From Otis tarda (lineage: Eukaryota > Chordata > Aves > Otidiformes > Otididae): a stretch of 64,000 nt of DNA. Positions within the stretch are counted from its first letter, which is position 1. Every line of letters starts with the position of its first letter. The DNA is taken from positions 147,263,053 to 147,327,052 of the forward strand of contig CM048552.1 in NCBI GenBank assembly GCA_026413225.1, written 5' to 3'. The position numbers and the translations under genes were made by a program. Positions 35,694 to 47,700 of this stretch are shown here, one piece after another. The notes under the pieces were generated by a model, which was not told the DNA's origin, searched no databases, and saw only the letters and a list, made by a program, of their open reading frames with translations.

Positions 35694-38600
35694 TAATTTA
35701 GCTACTGATGCAGATAACTGGTTTCTCAGCAGCCTTCTTTAATCAAGTTAGCTTCAGTGAAGCCATTTCCTTTACTAAAAACTGTTCCTGGTGCTCCAGG
35801 GACTTTCAGAGCTCTTCTGTGGGACTGCTGCCTGACTAGCCCAGGCAAATTTGTCACTTATTTTCAAACAAAATCTGTTTCAAAGCACCCTCTGCTGGCT
35901 GAGCATCTCTTCTTTGTTCTCCCCAGGCATGTGAGAAAGGCGACAACCAGCTAGCAGATTTATTGTCGTATAATCACGCTGAAATTTAATACTTTGTGAT
36001 TAATGGAAAACCTATGCTCTCAGTAAAAGATATCTGATATAGCTGCAACTGTGACAAGTCATATCTGATAGATGCCTAGGGTTATGACAGTAATTTGCAT
36101 GGTCTGCCCTGTTCAGTGGGAGGTGTCTCGAAATCAAGCTGTATATCTTACTCCTACAGATATGAATTGCACAACTCAGTTAAAAAGAGTTCCCAGTAAG
36201 ATCTGCTACAAGCTACAGCAGAGGAATCAGTGCAAAGGACCCAGCCACCGAGAGCAAGCCACTTCTCTGCTTTCTGAATTTTCCTGATGGTAGGTTGAAT
36301 TTTCGTATTATATCATTTGTATTATCATTTAAGCAAAACTAACTGATGCTGCTGGAAATAGTATGAAATATATTATTTCAGTTCACTTATATGCCTCTTT
36401 ATCTCAAGAAAAATTATTAGATTAAAATAGGGATACACTTATGTGGTAGACAAATAATTTTGGGACCAGCATAAAGTCTTGCCTTATAATGAAGTGTATT
36501 TAGAAATGGACTTGTCCTCAATTTTTTGGCACATATTTTTACTAATTATTCAAAGACATAGAAAATATTTACCAAAGAATGGATTTTCAGAATTTAGTTT
36601 ATTGATGTACTTTTTTGCTTCAAAATATTTCATAAGAATAATATGTATATCAATTCTAGTATTTCCATACTTAAATATTGACATTCCTAAATTTTACACT
36701 TACAACTCTAACTAGTATAGGCGTTAACTATTGTGAGTGCTAGTTCTGGAATAAGTTCAGTGTTACTGCTCCTGTTTTAATAGCCCATTTTCAGTCCAAA
36801 TGAGTTTTGGAAAATAACTTAAAAAAATTGAATGGCGTTTACTATGTCTTAGTAAACAAATCTCACGCAACTGCTATTTTGTGGTATGTTTACGTTGTAA
36901 AGTCTGTTAAGCTTTTTAGAGTAGAAATTGCAGTAACATTTCCAAGTTTTGTTAGTGTGCAAGGTATGGTATTTTTATAATGTTTGTTCACTTATATAAA
37001 CAGTACTATAAACAGTTTGTTACCAAATACAATTTTGGAAAAAAAAAATCACATGTTACTAACACAGTTGCCTTTGGAGAAGCAAGGAGTTAAGCCCTAT
37101 AGACTACTACTTCTGTAACATACCTAAAGGGTTGTTTCATCTCCCTTTGATATTGGATCATTAAGGGCTAGGTTTTGATGTACTCAGGTAGTTATCCTCA
37201 ATCTCTGTATTTGGATCTAATGTTTTTTCAGCACCATGCTGAACTTTTCCTTCACAGACCTCAGAATTAAGCTCATAACATACAGCTATAGGAAGAAAGA
37301 TTTATGGGAAATATCTCCTTATCTTTTGTTCCCCTGAATATTAGCAATCTGAATTTATGGTATACTGAAGACCCAAAAATCTATTATGCAGGTTTTACTT
37401 TAGACAAATGTAATAAAACATAAGTTCTAAATAAATCTGCAAAAGCAGAAAGAAAACTCATAACTATTTCCAGAAAATATGGCCTTTGTCTCTCAGTGCT
37501 TCAAGCTGCAGGAACGTCTTCGTTTTGATTGTGGGATGTGAGGTGTCATAGTGCCTTTGTCTTATGCCTCATAATACCCTTTTTATTTGACCTAAGCATT
37601 GTGAATGCGTGGATGCTTTCATTTTGTGTTGCACAGAGTAGTGCCACAAGCTGTAAGACAGTAATGAACCAGTCCTTCTCTTTCTATTTGCTGTCTAGAA
37701 CTGCAACCTCTGCCTCAGTTTTTATTGAGGTAATTTGGCAGTTTGCTGCTGACTTCGGAAAATGCAAACAGAATCACATTGTTCTTTTAATTGCCCAAGC
37801 TGTTTGTATTGTCAGGGAACATTCCTCTTTAAGTAGAGCTCCATATATTGCACATATTTGCACACACAATCCCCAGACTGTACTTAAACTGCCTCCAGTA
37901 CACAGCAACTTAAAAATGAGGGGAAAATAAATAAAGGAATCGTCGAAGTTAGGCGGGAAGAATCTGTCCATTTAGCACAACGATTTTGCACTGTTTTCAT
38001 GCAGGCTGGTAGCCCAGTGCATGTAAGGTCTCAAAGATAAACTTTTCCAAGAAACAGAGGGCTAAACACATCAACTGGCAAGCGCAATGATAGACAAATA
38101 CAAATTTCTTACACCTGGATCATTCTGGCACTTGTTAGAAGAGTTGGTGCAGGCAAGTAATTTGCCATCTCCATTCCTGGACAAAACTGTATCTCAGGAA
38201 TGGAGAAAGCACAGCTCCTTACAACTTTTTGTTAACCACCAGCCTTCCATTTCTAGGGCTACAGTAGCACTGGCAATAAGGCACTCAGCAGTATCTCCAA
38301 TAGTGGTATCAGTTGTGGCCAAATATAAAATAGACACATACAAATAAAATACCAAATGAAAAAGAACCTCATTTCAGACAGCCTTCAAATCTAGTCTATG
38401 AAACTGATTTTCCTTAATAATCTATCACTTCACTTTTTGTCTTCATATTGAAGTATCTGCTTGCTTAAACAAAATAGGTCTAAAAAGTAGTAGGACAGCT
38501 AGTGTAACTGTTAGTGTACTCTTCAGGGGTAAATACATTCCTGGAACAGACCCAAACACTTGAAGGGAAAAGAATCCCAGCAGAGAAGGAATATTCTGAA

Positions 38601-41600
38601 TATTTTTAAATGTCTACTTAATTACTCAAATAATCTAATGATATGAAATTTTGTTTATTATTCAGCTTAGAGTTCTTCACTTAGCTGATTCTTAGGGTCT
38701 GTTTGGAGACATCACTGTGGGGACTCAGTTGATATAGATGTATCCAATCTCAGCTGTATGAACTAGCCCTGCTGCAGCTAGTGTTTTGCATATCACATTT
38801 GCTTTTGTGTATACACATACATGTATTTCACACATTGTAGGCATTTACCATCTGATGGCATAGTGCTCTGGAAGGCTGCATAAATACCCTTTGGGGGGTT
38901 TAACTTTCCTTTGCTACTCTGCTAGTTCTGTCTCCTGCAGTCCCAGAGGTGTCAGCCAGTACATCTCCACAAGAAGTGAGCCATTCCAAATGTATGTAGG
39001 TACCAAACAATTCAAAGTCAGCTTGCAAAACTGGCCTTCTGCCTGGACAGAAGGACCTCTTAGAAAGAAAAGGCCTCCTCTGCATAAGCCAATGCTGAAT
39101 AGTTACGTCACAAGTATCTGGAGATGGTGAATTATTTTCGGAATGATTAATAATGGCTCTTATGAACTGCAAGTGAAAAAGTCACTTCTGTAAGAAAAAA
39201 CAAGTGAGGCATAGGCTAACCAAAGCTGATTTGAACCAATAAGATTAGGTACAGTAGCAGATGGTGAAAGATAGTTAATTAGAGTGGAAAGTAGTGTTTT
39301 AGAGCAGGTCTATATCATAACGAGGCTTAGTGAAATCAAGTCAAGGAAAATCAGTTCTCAAAAAGATTAGACCTAGATAGAAGTTTTTTTATTTGACCCA
39401 GAGAGACAGAAATGGAATGGGTAGATACCTCATGGATTGTGGAAATGAGGTGCTCACTGCAGTATGCTGGAGAAACTTTCGTCACTTGCTCCTGATGTGC
39501 TGTTCAGGAGATTTGGGACATCATGTTTCTATCTAATGTTGCTCATTCAGCTGAATAGTGAATTGGTTTTCAAACATATGCAGAGCATTTACACCTCCCT
39601 TTTCTTTCTCAGGAGAGTACGGAGACATGAGTCCCCATATCATTTTTCAACTGTGATCGAAGTAAACCTTAGCAGACAAATTAATTCCACGGAATTACTG
39701 GCAAATGCAAATCATTTTAGGTCCCAAATTGGATCCAGGCCTCTAATAACTGGGACATGTGAAACTGAGCCTCCTATTCCCACCTGCCAATCTAGTTTGC
39801 TCCCTGGTCATGTCAGAAATAAGTTGTAGGAACAAGCTTTCTGCTGTAAAGGTTGAGCAAAGAGAAATGCTTTGCTGTGTTGATGCTGTGAATTTTGTTG
39901 TGTTTTTTGTCTGTTTTGCTCCATATCTTTCTTTCCTGAGGGCCTACCCTGTCCCAGTCACTCCTGAACAGTTTTCTGGGCCAGCTCATTCATTCCTTCC
40001 AGGGCAAAACTCCTGATGTTTGTTGTGCTGAAAAGTCCCTTCTAAAAATCTATTAACCTGGCCTAAGATTTCCTTAAAACAAAAGAACTCAATAGACTGC
40101 ATGTGCTTGTATGTGGTACTTTTCTCCAGCCTTAACGAAAATGAGCAGCTCCACATGCACATTGTTTCTAGGAGCTCCTGGCTAGTCACTCGCTTCCCAT
40201 AAGAGGCATGGCATCAGCCTTGCCGTGACAATAAAGCTGGGATGCTGCTTTTTCGGTCTAAACCTCATCTTTTCTGTGATTTGTGAGTATGCCTGCAAAA
40301 CACCTATACTGTAATTCTCACGCTTTTCTCTTTCAACACTAAGTTTTGTTGTTATTTTTAAGAGTTTAAGACTAAGCCTCTGGATGTTATTAAACCTTCT
40401 AAATGGAGAAACTTTCCATATCAATCAAAGCCAATGACGTTTCTGAAAGCTCAAAATCAAGTTTGTTCTGAATTTCAGACTTGGCGCAAATGTAGGTCTT
40501 GATAAGGTCTGTCAGTGTTTGTTTAGTCTGGAAATCTTTGGCACTGAAAGAAAAATTCCTTGCAGTAAGTGTGACGACAGTACTTACCCTGCCTGTGCAT
40601 TTCTTGCCTATTTTTCACTACTCCTCTTGTGCTCACTATCTGCAAAGTAAATTATAATTTATTTCTAACTTCGTTTCTTTTGAAAACTTATTTTCTGTCT
40701 GTAGTACTATGGAACTGCTTCTTCATTACACATCGTAGTAGAACCCACTGCTCTGTAGTGAAGGACAGCGTTCAGACGAAGGCTTTATTAATGGCAAGTG
40801 GAATGCTTACAACTGCGCAGTACAGCTGGATTGCATGTCTGCTGTCTCCTGAGATATTCCTGTATTAGGTCAACTTAATGTTCACAGACAAATAGCTCAT
40901 TTCTTTAATGCTGGAGAGTGCCTGAGCCACACTGCAGCTGTGAATTACGGCAGGTGCATATCAATTAGACACAAATTAAAACATCAGTGAGGCACAGGAT
41001 CTGCCCTACTGCTGTTACACAATTGTAATATATGTTCCTTTACCTATCTTTCCAGTCAATTTCTTCAGTTCCCCTTCAGGTTAGTATTGCTGATGGCACT
41101 CACTTGATTTTCTTATTACTGCTAACATTTACCTAGAGAAGCTGACACTGGAGATACATCCACTTCCACAGAAAGCCAAAAAGATGTTGTGCGCCTAAGC
41201 AGTTGATTGAATGTAAGCTTAATTCAAAGCCAGGGTATATATTTTCAGATCCAGGATCTATCCTTTTCTAAATCAAGGTATAGTTTTTCCACACTTGACT
41301 ATGAAGAGAATGCCAATGGACATTTAGCTTCCTTAAAAAAAAGCAACCAAACAAGAAGAGGTTTCTGCCTGAGGCCCACCATGGCAGATTAATTTGCCCA
41401 CCCCCATTAAACTAAGTCTTAACAGTAGTTTCAATGGGACATCAACTACTGCATTGATTATAGAACAAAAGGCATCATCTCGAAGCTGCAAAACCGCTGC
41501 TACACACACGCGCGCTCTGTACAGAGCAGCTCACAAGATGCAGTTTATCACTGCACGATAACTGTTATCTGTTGGTAGATGTATATCAGTGCCATGGCAA

Positions 41601-41661
41601 TAGCATAACTGATGCGGTCAGAGTATATCCTGAGCTATCAATGTTTTTCTTTTTGATTTAG
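35694..41661. other. Region upstream of IL1RL1 coding start
   Basis: Six kilobases without a recognised coding region. The IL1RL1 start exon begins after an acceptor, so one or more non-coding 5' exons and the promoter probably lie here or further upstream. I could not locate them. The 133-codon open frame at 37529-37930 has no known domain. Confidence 0.5.
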
Positions 41662-41665
41662 AAAT

Positions 41666-41732
41666 ATGATGGGGTATGTACATTTGATCTTTCTATCTAC
41701 CTTCCTCTTGGTTTCCACGACATCTGAAACAT
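41666..41732 (+). CDS. IL1RL1: IL1RL1 exon 1 (coding): signal peptide
   Basis: Follows the acceptor ttttgatttag at 41661, so an upstream non-coding exon is implied. It encodes MMGYVHLIFLSTFLLV and a polar cleavage region, then splits a codon at gtaagt (phase 1). Confidence 0.85.
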
Positions 41733-44700
41733 GTAAGTCACGTTTTAAAAATACTTTCTGATGAGGTTTATTCTACAGAAATGTGTATAGCCTATAGTCC
41801 CTTTCCTGACTCCCCTCATATGTCTCACTGTGTTTGTAAGGCTCATGAGTGGAAATGCTGTTAGTATGGTGTACTTGGGGATACTTGTGTCTGATGTAGC
41901 TAATTTAGGTGCCTGAATTGGTAAGTGAAGTGGTATGTAAGGTCAGTGGAGAAGGACTACTTCTTTAGAAAGAGAGCACAAGTCAAGTGTTCACCAGGTA
42001 GAGAGACTCACCACCTGATTTGTGCACCTATGTATCTAAAGCCAGGTGGTGACAATACTCCCACAAAGAGTCATTTTTAATAGAGATTCTCTATTTTGTT
42101 CAGCTATCTGGTTACCTACTCTCGTTTTCATGCTCCCTTATCTACTGTAGCTCTTCAGCCAATCTCCATATTTGTCCCATCTCCATCCTTGCTTATTTTA
42201 TCATCTTTTTCTTCTCCAAAATGTAATTTGACTTTCAGATTAGCATTTCTGTTTTCAGCAGCCAGTTCACTATTCAGATGCCTGGGCACTTAAATATCTG
42301 TCAAAATTGTTTGATTCAAGTTTCTCTGGACAGTTTCAGTGTTCAAAAGTAGAAATACACTCAGTTTAAAACAAACAAACAAACAAACAAACAAACAAAA
42401 AGTGCCTTACTCCTATCTTGTTCCTCTTTTTTTTTCCCTTTCATGTGAGTGTGTGTGGTTTGTCTTCCTATGCTTCTTACTTGCCTCTCATTCCTTTCTG
42501 GAATCCTTTCACCTTCTCATCAGATTGTCTTTTCAGTGTGTTACATTTCTTTCATTATTTTCCCATTTTTGTAAACTTCGGAGAGAAACTCTTCGCTTTT
42601 GTCTTGTTTGTTTTTTTGATGATCTCATCTACAGGCTTCCTCCTAGTTTTTTCTTCAGTGAAAGAAAAAAACTATTGATTTCCTTTTTCTATATTAAAAA
42701 AGGCAGAGCAAGAGCTCTTTTCTGTTGTATTAATAGATATTAATTATACTGAAGTAAGGAAAGCTAACTTCATAGTACAGGATTAAAGCCAGTGGTTTTG
42801 TTTGTGTTTAGATTCCTGTTTTTAATACAACTAAGATTTCAGGCAAAGATTTACATAAGAATTTCATTTCAAGAAATTACTGTTTTACAATTAAAACTTC
42901 ATATTTTTAGTGTATCTCTGGTTTGAATCTAGGGTTGGTTTTTTTTCTTTTTTTTTCTTTCTCACACATTAATTACTGTTTTTGCAAACAAATGGCTCCA
43001 TAACTCAAGGTAAACAATTGTTTTTCTAGGGAAAAATCCAGTGAGAATAAGTTTGCTGTATCTAATCTCTGAAAACTCAAGGAAAGTAGTTAGAGGCACA
43101 TGACTGACCTACTGATAGGAGAACTGCCAAGTTCTCCTCTGCTTCAGTGGGGTTAATGTTTAATTAACCTGAGATTTTAATCTTTTGTTGATTTGCAGTT
43201 GATGCATTGGAAGGTGAGGCTTTAGTTATAAAGTGTCCCCGATGGAGTTCATCTGTGAAAGTCACCTGGTATCACATGAATAATACTAACAAAATAATTC
43301 CTGCAGAAAAAGAGGGATCAAAAATGTTTTCCTTGGACCGATTTCTTTGGTTTCTGCCAACTTCTACAGAGGATTCTGGAAACTACACCTGTGTTATACA
43401 TTTGTAAGTGCAATATTGAAAAGTGAAAGGTGTAAGACTGGAAAAAAAGTACATGTTTTAATAATACAGTCTAATTATTATTATTAAAAAAATTATGCAA
43501 TTTTTTTAATAGCTTACACCAATTCATGTAACTTTTCATTCTGCAATTGCTATTTTTATGACAGGTTGTTAAAAATCAATCTGTGACTGAAGTACAATAA
43601 CTGTCCATATGTTTATAAAGAACAAAACTTACATTTGTTACCAATATTAATTGAACTCCATAATACTATCCATATACTATATGGATAGTATTATGGATCC
43701 ATAATACTATTAATTGAACTCCAAAAATACTATCATTGACATACATACTTTTATTCAATTTTTAAAGTTTAAATAATCGCACGAAGTCGTTCAACATGAG
43801 TGTGCGCGTGCATCCAAACAAGCAAGGAGTATGTTTCCCAAGACAGATTCGTTACCCAAATGACACTGGAAGAGGAAAAATTGTTTGTCCTACAATTGAC
43901 AATTATAAGAATGCTACTATCATCCAGTGGTATAAGGTAAATAAAACCCTCATCATGCCAGTTGTAGATCAGACTATCATGAGAAGCTATTAAATAAAGC
44001 CAGATAAATAAAGTATGTTTTTTTTTTTTCCAGGATTGCAAACCTCTTCAGGGAGAGAGATACTTCAAGGGAGAAAAATATATTTTTATTAACAACCCAA
44101 GAAAAGAAGATGATGGTTATTATACTTGTAAATTTATCTACACTCATAAAGGAAATGTGTATAATGTGTCAGCAACAAGGATTTTCATAAGTAAGGGTAA
44201 GGCAGTCATTCTGTATCTTGCTGAGATAAAAAAGCCTGATGTCTACTCAGAGCAAAGGAAGCTCCTTTTGTACATTACAGAGAAAAATAGTTTCTGTTGG
44301 TTTGTTTTATCTTCTTAATGAAACTTTAGATCAGCTTTTTTTTTTGGTGAATTTTGCAGATGAGGATCCAAATGGAGCAAGGTAGGAGTAAATTCAGACC
44401 TAGTCACATTCAGCTTTTTATTAAAAGTCTCTGATGACTCTAGTTACATACTGTGGTTGGTAGGGTTGTCTGGTAGCGCTTATTTCTGACGTGAAGAGTC
44501 TTCTCACTGGGGTGCCACAAAGCTCTCCTTTCTATTTGTTCAAGGGGAGAATTTGTAGCTAGTGAGGATCATCTGGTTATCATTGGATCACTGATGTGTT
44601 GATCTCAATACCTTCTGGTCCATCTTTATTATCTTGCATTTATTTGATAGTAGGGCTGAAAAAACTTTTAGATTTATCTTGAGACAAAATGAGAGCTATA

Positions 44701-47700
44701 TATAGAGAGAGATAAAATGAGAAGAGCTCAGTGATTACCGTGTCTTTTTTATTTTGAACATAGCCAACATGGCTGAGATGTGTGGACTTTGGGATGCCTC
44801 TAGGATGCTGTCTCCTCAGGGAGGCTTTGCATTTGGATGGTGGTCAGGTGGGCATGTAGGAATCAGCAGCTCTAGACTGTATCAACTTGCAAGGCTTCAA
44901 AATGTGTCTTCAGTTCTACAATCAGATCAGTAGAAAAACAGTCAGAAAGGCTGTTGGGGGTTTGGAGATGTGGAGGGAGGCTTGGGTTTGGTTGGTCTGT
45001 GGGTGGGGTTTTTTTTTGTGTGTGTGTTTTGTTTTGTTTTGTTTTTTTAATAGATAATGCTAATTTGCAGGCTGACGTCACATCTTTTTGCCGTGGGGAG
45101 GCACCCAGTTTTGTGGGCAGAATGCACATTTGGAGCCTGACTTCCTTTTTGTTGGACTCGGCTAATGAAAATGAGAAACAGTTAGGATGGGTGTTTTTCT
45201 GGCATCTGCCTGGGAAGCAGAGGGTTAAATGAGTTCCTGCAGATTTTTTTAGGGAAATATGGCTGTGGCTTTCACAGAGGTGCCTTGGGACAGAAAAGCT
45301 TAGTGAGGGAAAGGATAGCAAGCAATGTTTTTGGAGTGGGAAATATGAGGCAGTCTAAAGGGCAAGAAACGAAGAAAAATGCATCAAGTGAAAAAAATCT
45401 GAAAGATCTAATTCAAGTCAAACGGATGGAGGTAGTTTGGACCTGTCCATAACAATTATTAGTGGGACAGAAAATTAATGTGTCAGAGGAGAAGTAGTAT
45501 TTCCTCTGAAAGCTAATGATAAGGGATGCTCAGTGTCATGGCAGACTGGTGTAATGGGAAGTAGTTTTGTGCAGCAGCGGTGCAGAGGCAGCACAAAGAG
45601 AGGCCAGGGAACCAGACGTTCTCAACTGTCAGGCTGCAGAGAAGGGGGAAACAAAGGGCAACACAGGCAGGCAACTGTGGGCTGGAGGGTCGGCAGTTCA
45701 GATACTGCATGAAAGTACATATTAACTGTTTTCATATAATGGATATGAGTAATTTCTCAAATATATAAAGGAGTTTTTAAAATCTCTTTTTATAAACAAA
45801 ATAAGCAACTGAGAAGACACATAAACCTATAACTGCGTTTGCTTTTTTTTTTTCCATTCAGCAGCTGAAACATTACTTAGGAAACTAAAAATTTTCCTTA
45901 CTCTTTATGTACAAAGGTAAAAATTAAATAAATGGGCAGAAAAGATTTAAACTATTAACATGTACAGACTCTCCAGGAATATTTGATAATAGGAATAAAA
46001 TCAGATGATCCCAACAGACATGTGAAACACTGTTGTAGTGTTAGTTTGCAATTCTGCTTTGGGATCTTAAGATATTAACTGTACAAATTATAATTATTAT
46101 AATACGAAATGCTTCTTCACAATTTTCTAATATATACTTTCTTTCCTTTCTTAATTTCTAAAGCAAAACACTCCCCTCTACCTCCTAAAATTTTATTTCC
46201 AAAAGATAAAGACGTAATAGAAGTGGAGCTTGGTAAGTATGGTCTTTAAATTGTTTTTAAATTAGCATTTTGTGATGGCCTAGGAAACATGGGGATCTTC
46301 AAGAAGATTTAATGATGGAATTTTTCATTACATTTTTACACCATAATGTTTACCAGACTTAATTTACTCTAGGCACAGTGATGTGAAGTTAGATATAACT
46401 GATGCGTTATTTAGGTATTAAGCAGCAACTAAAGGGGGTTTAAATAATCCATTCTACCCTTGTTAGGATAGACTAGGATTACTCACACAGTCAATTGTTA
46501 CACCTCAGCTGAAGGGATGACAGTGTCCATCCACTTCAAAGAGGGCTTTAGCTAAATCCCTTGAAGCTGCTTGACGAAGGATGGATTATTCTTGCTGTTA
46601 CAGTCTGGAGAGAGTGGCTGCATCTCTGTTAATGAATGAAGGAGAGCAAGGTACTTGTCGCTGGCCCTGAGGCTGTGGAGCACTGCCTGGTTCATGTCTG
46701 TGTTGGCTAGTGTTGAGCAGATATGTGTGGTTGGAAGAGACTGGGAAGGCTGAAATTCAGGGCCAAGGAGTGAACTTAGAAAGAGCAGGTTGGAGAGCCC
46801 GCAATGCAGAGCTTGTTGCCTGGCTCCCTTTTATTTAGGACCACAGGTGTTCTCAGTGATTCAGATTTGCCCTGTGTAACTTGCAGCATCAAAGCAAGGT
46901 ACTTGTGGCTGTCTGAGGTGCCACATACTCAGAGAGTTGCCATGTTGACTTGCAAACCCATTTGTTTTATCCCTCTTTCCCCTAGTTGCTTTGTCACTCA
47001 GAATTAGGTGATCTGTGCTCCAGGACCACCTTTCTCTAATAAGATGCTCAGTCTTTAGTGCTCTGTGGGCTCTGCCCACTCCTGTGGGACAATAAGTAAT
47101 CTGGCACTGCTTGCAAGGAGCAAATTCACTTTACTTTAAAAAAACGTTTGCTGTACTGGATCTGTTGTCTGCTATTTGCAAAACTAAAGGCATTTCTCCG
47201 TGCTCCCTGACACCAATTCAGAATGTAAGTCATTACATGTCTGCCCTGCTTCCAGATTTACATGGAAATCATTTAAAGTGTTTTAATTATACCTTTTTCC
47301 AGTGCAACAGTGACTCTTACTTTGAATAAATATTTCATAACGACAAATACTTAATAAGTAATTTCCTGTTTTAGTTTTGCTTGTACTGGTTTACTCTACT
47401 TTTGTCCAGCTTGAATAAAATCCAAGATAAGAATTTGCACACAACACTTCAGTGAAATTAAATTATTTTATTTCCATGTACACTTGTGTGTAAACCAGCA
47501 TTTACTTTCTATTTTCCTCAGTAGGTGATTATGTGGGTTAAGCATCACAAGTAAAGTCTACGTTGCCTTCATCATAACAAATATAAATAATTCCTTTTGT
47601 AAACCTTGATGTTGTATTAGCTAATTTGTTAAAATCTCATTTTACTATTTATTTTTCAGTCTCTTAAATGTGTCACCTTTTCAGAAAAAAAAAATGTCAG

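Noticed and set aside
37529..37930. 133-codon + strand open frame upstream of IL1RL1
   Set aside because: It has no known motif, no convincing start context and no signs of splicing to neighbours. It may be chance in AT-rich DNA.
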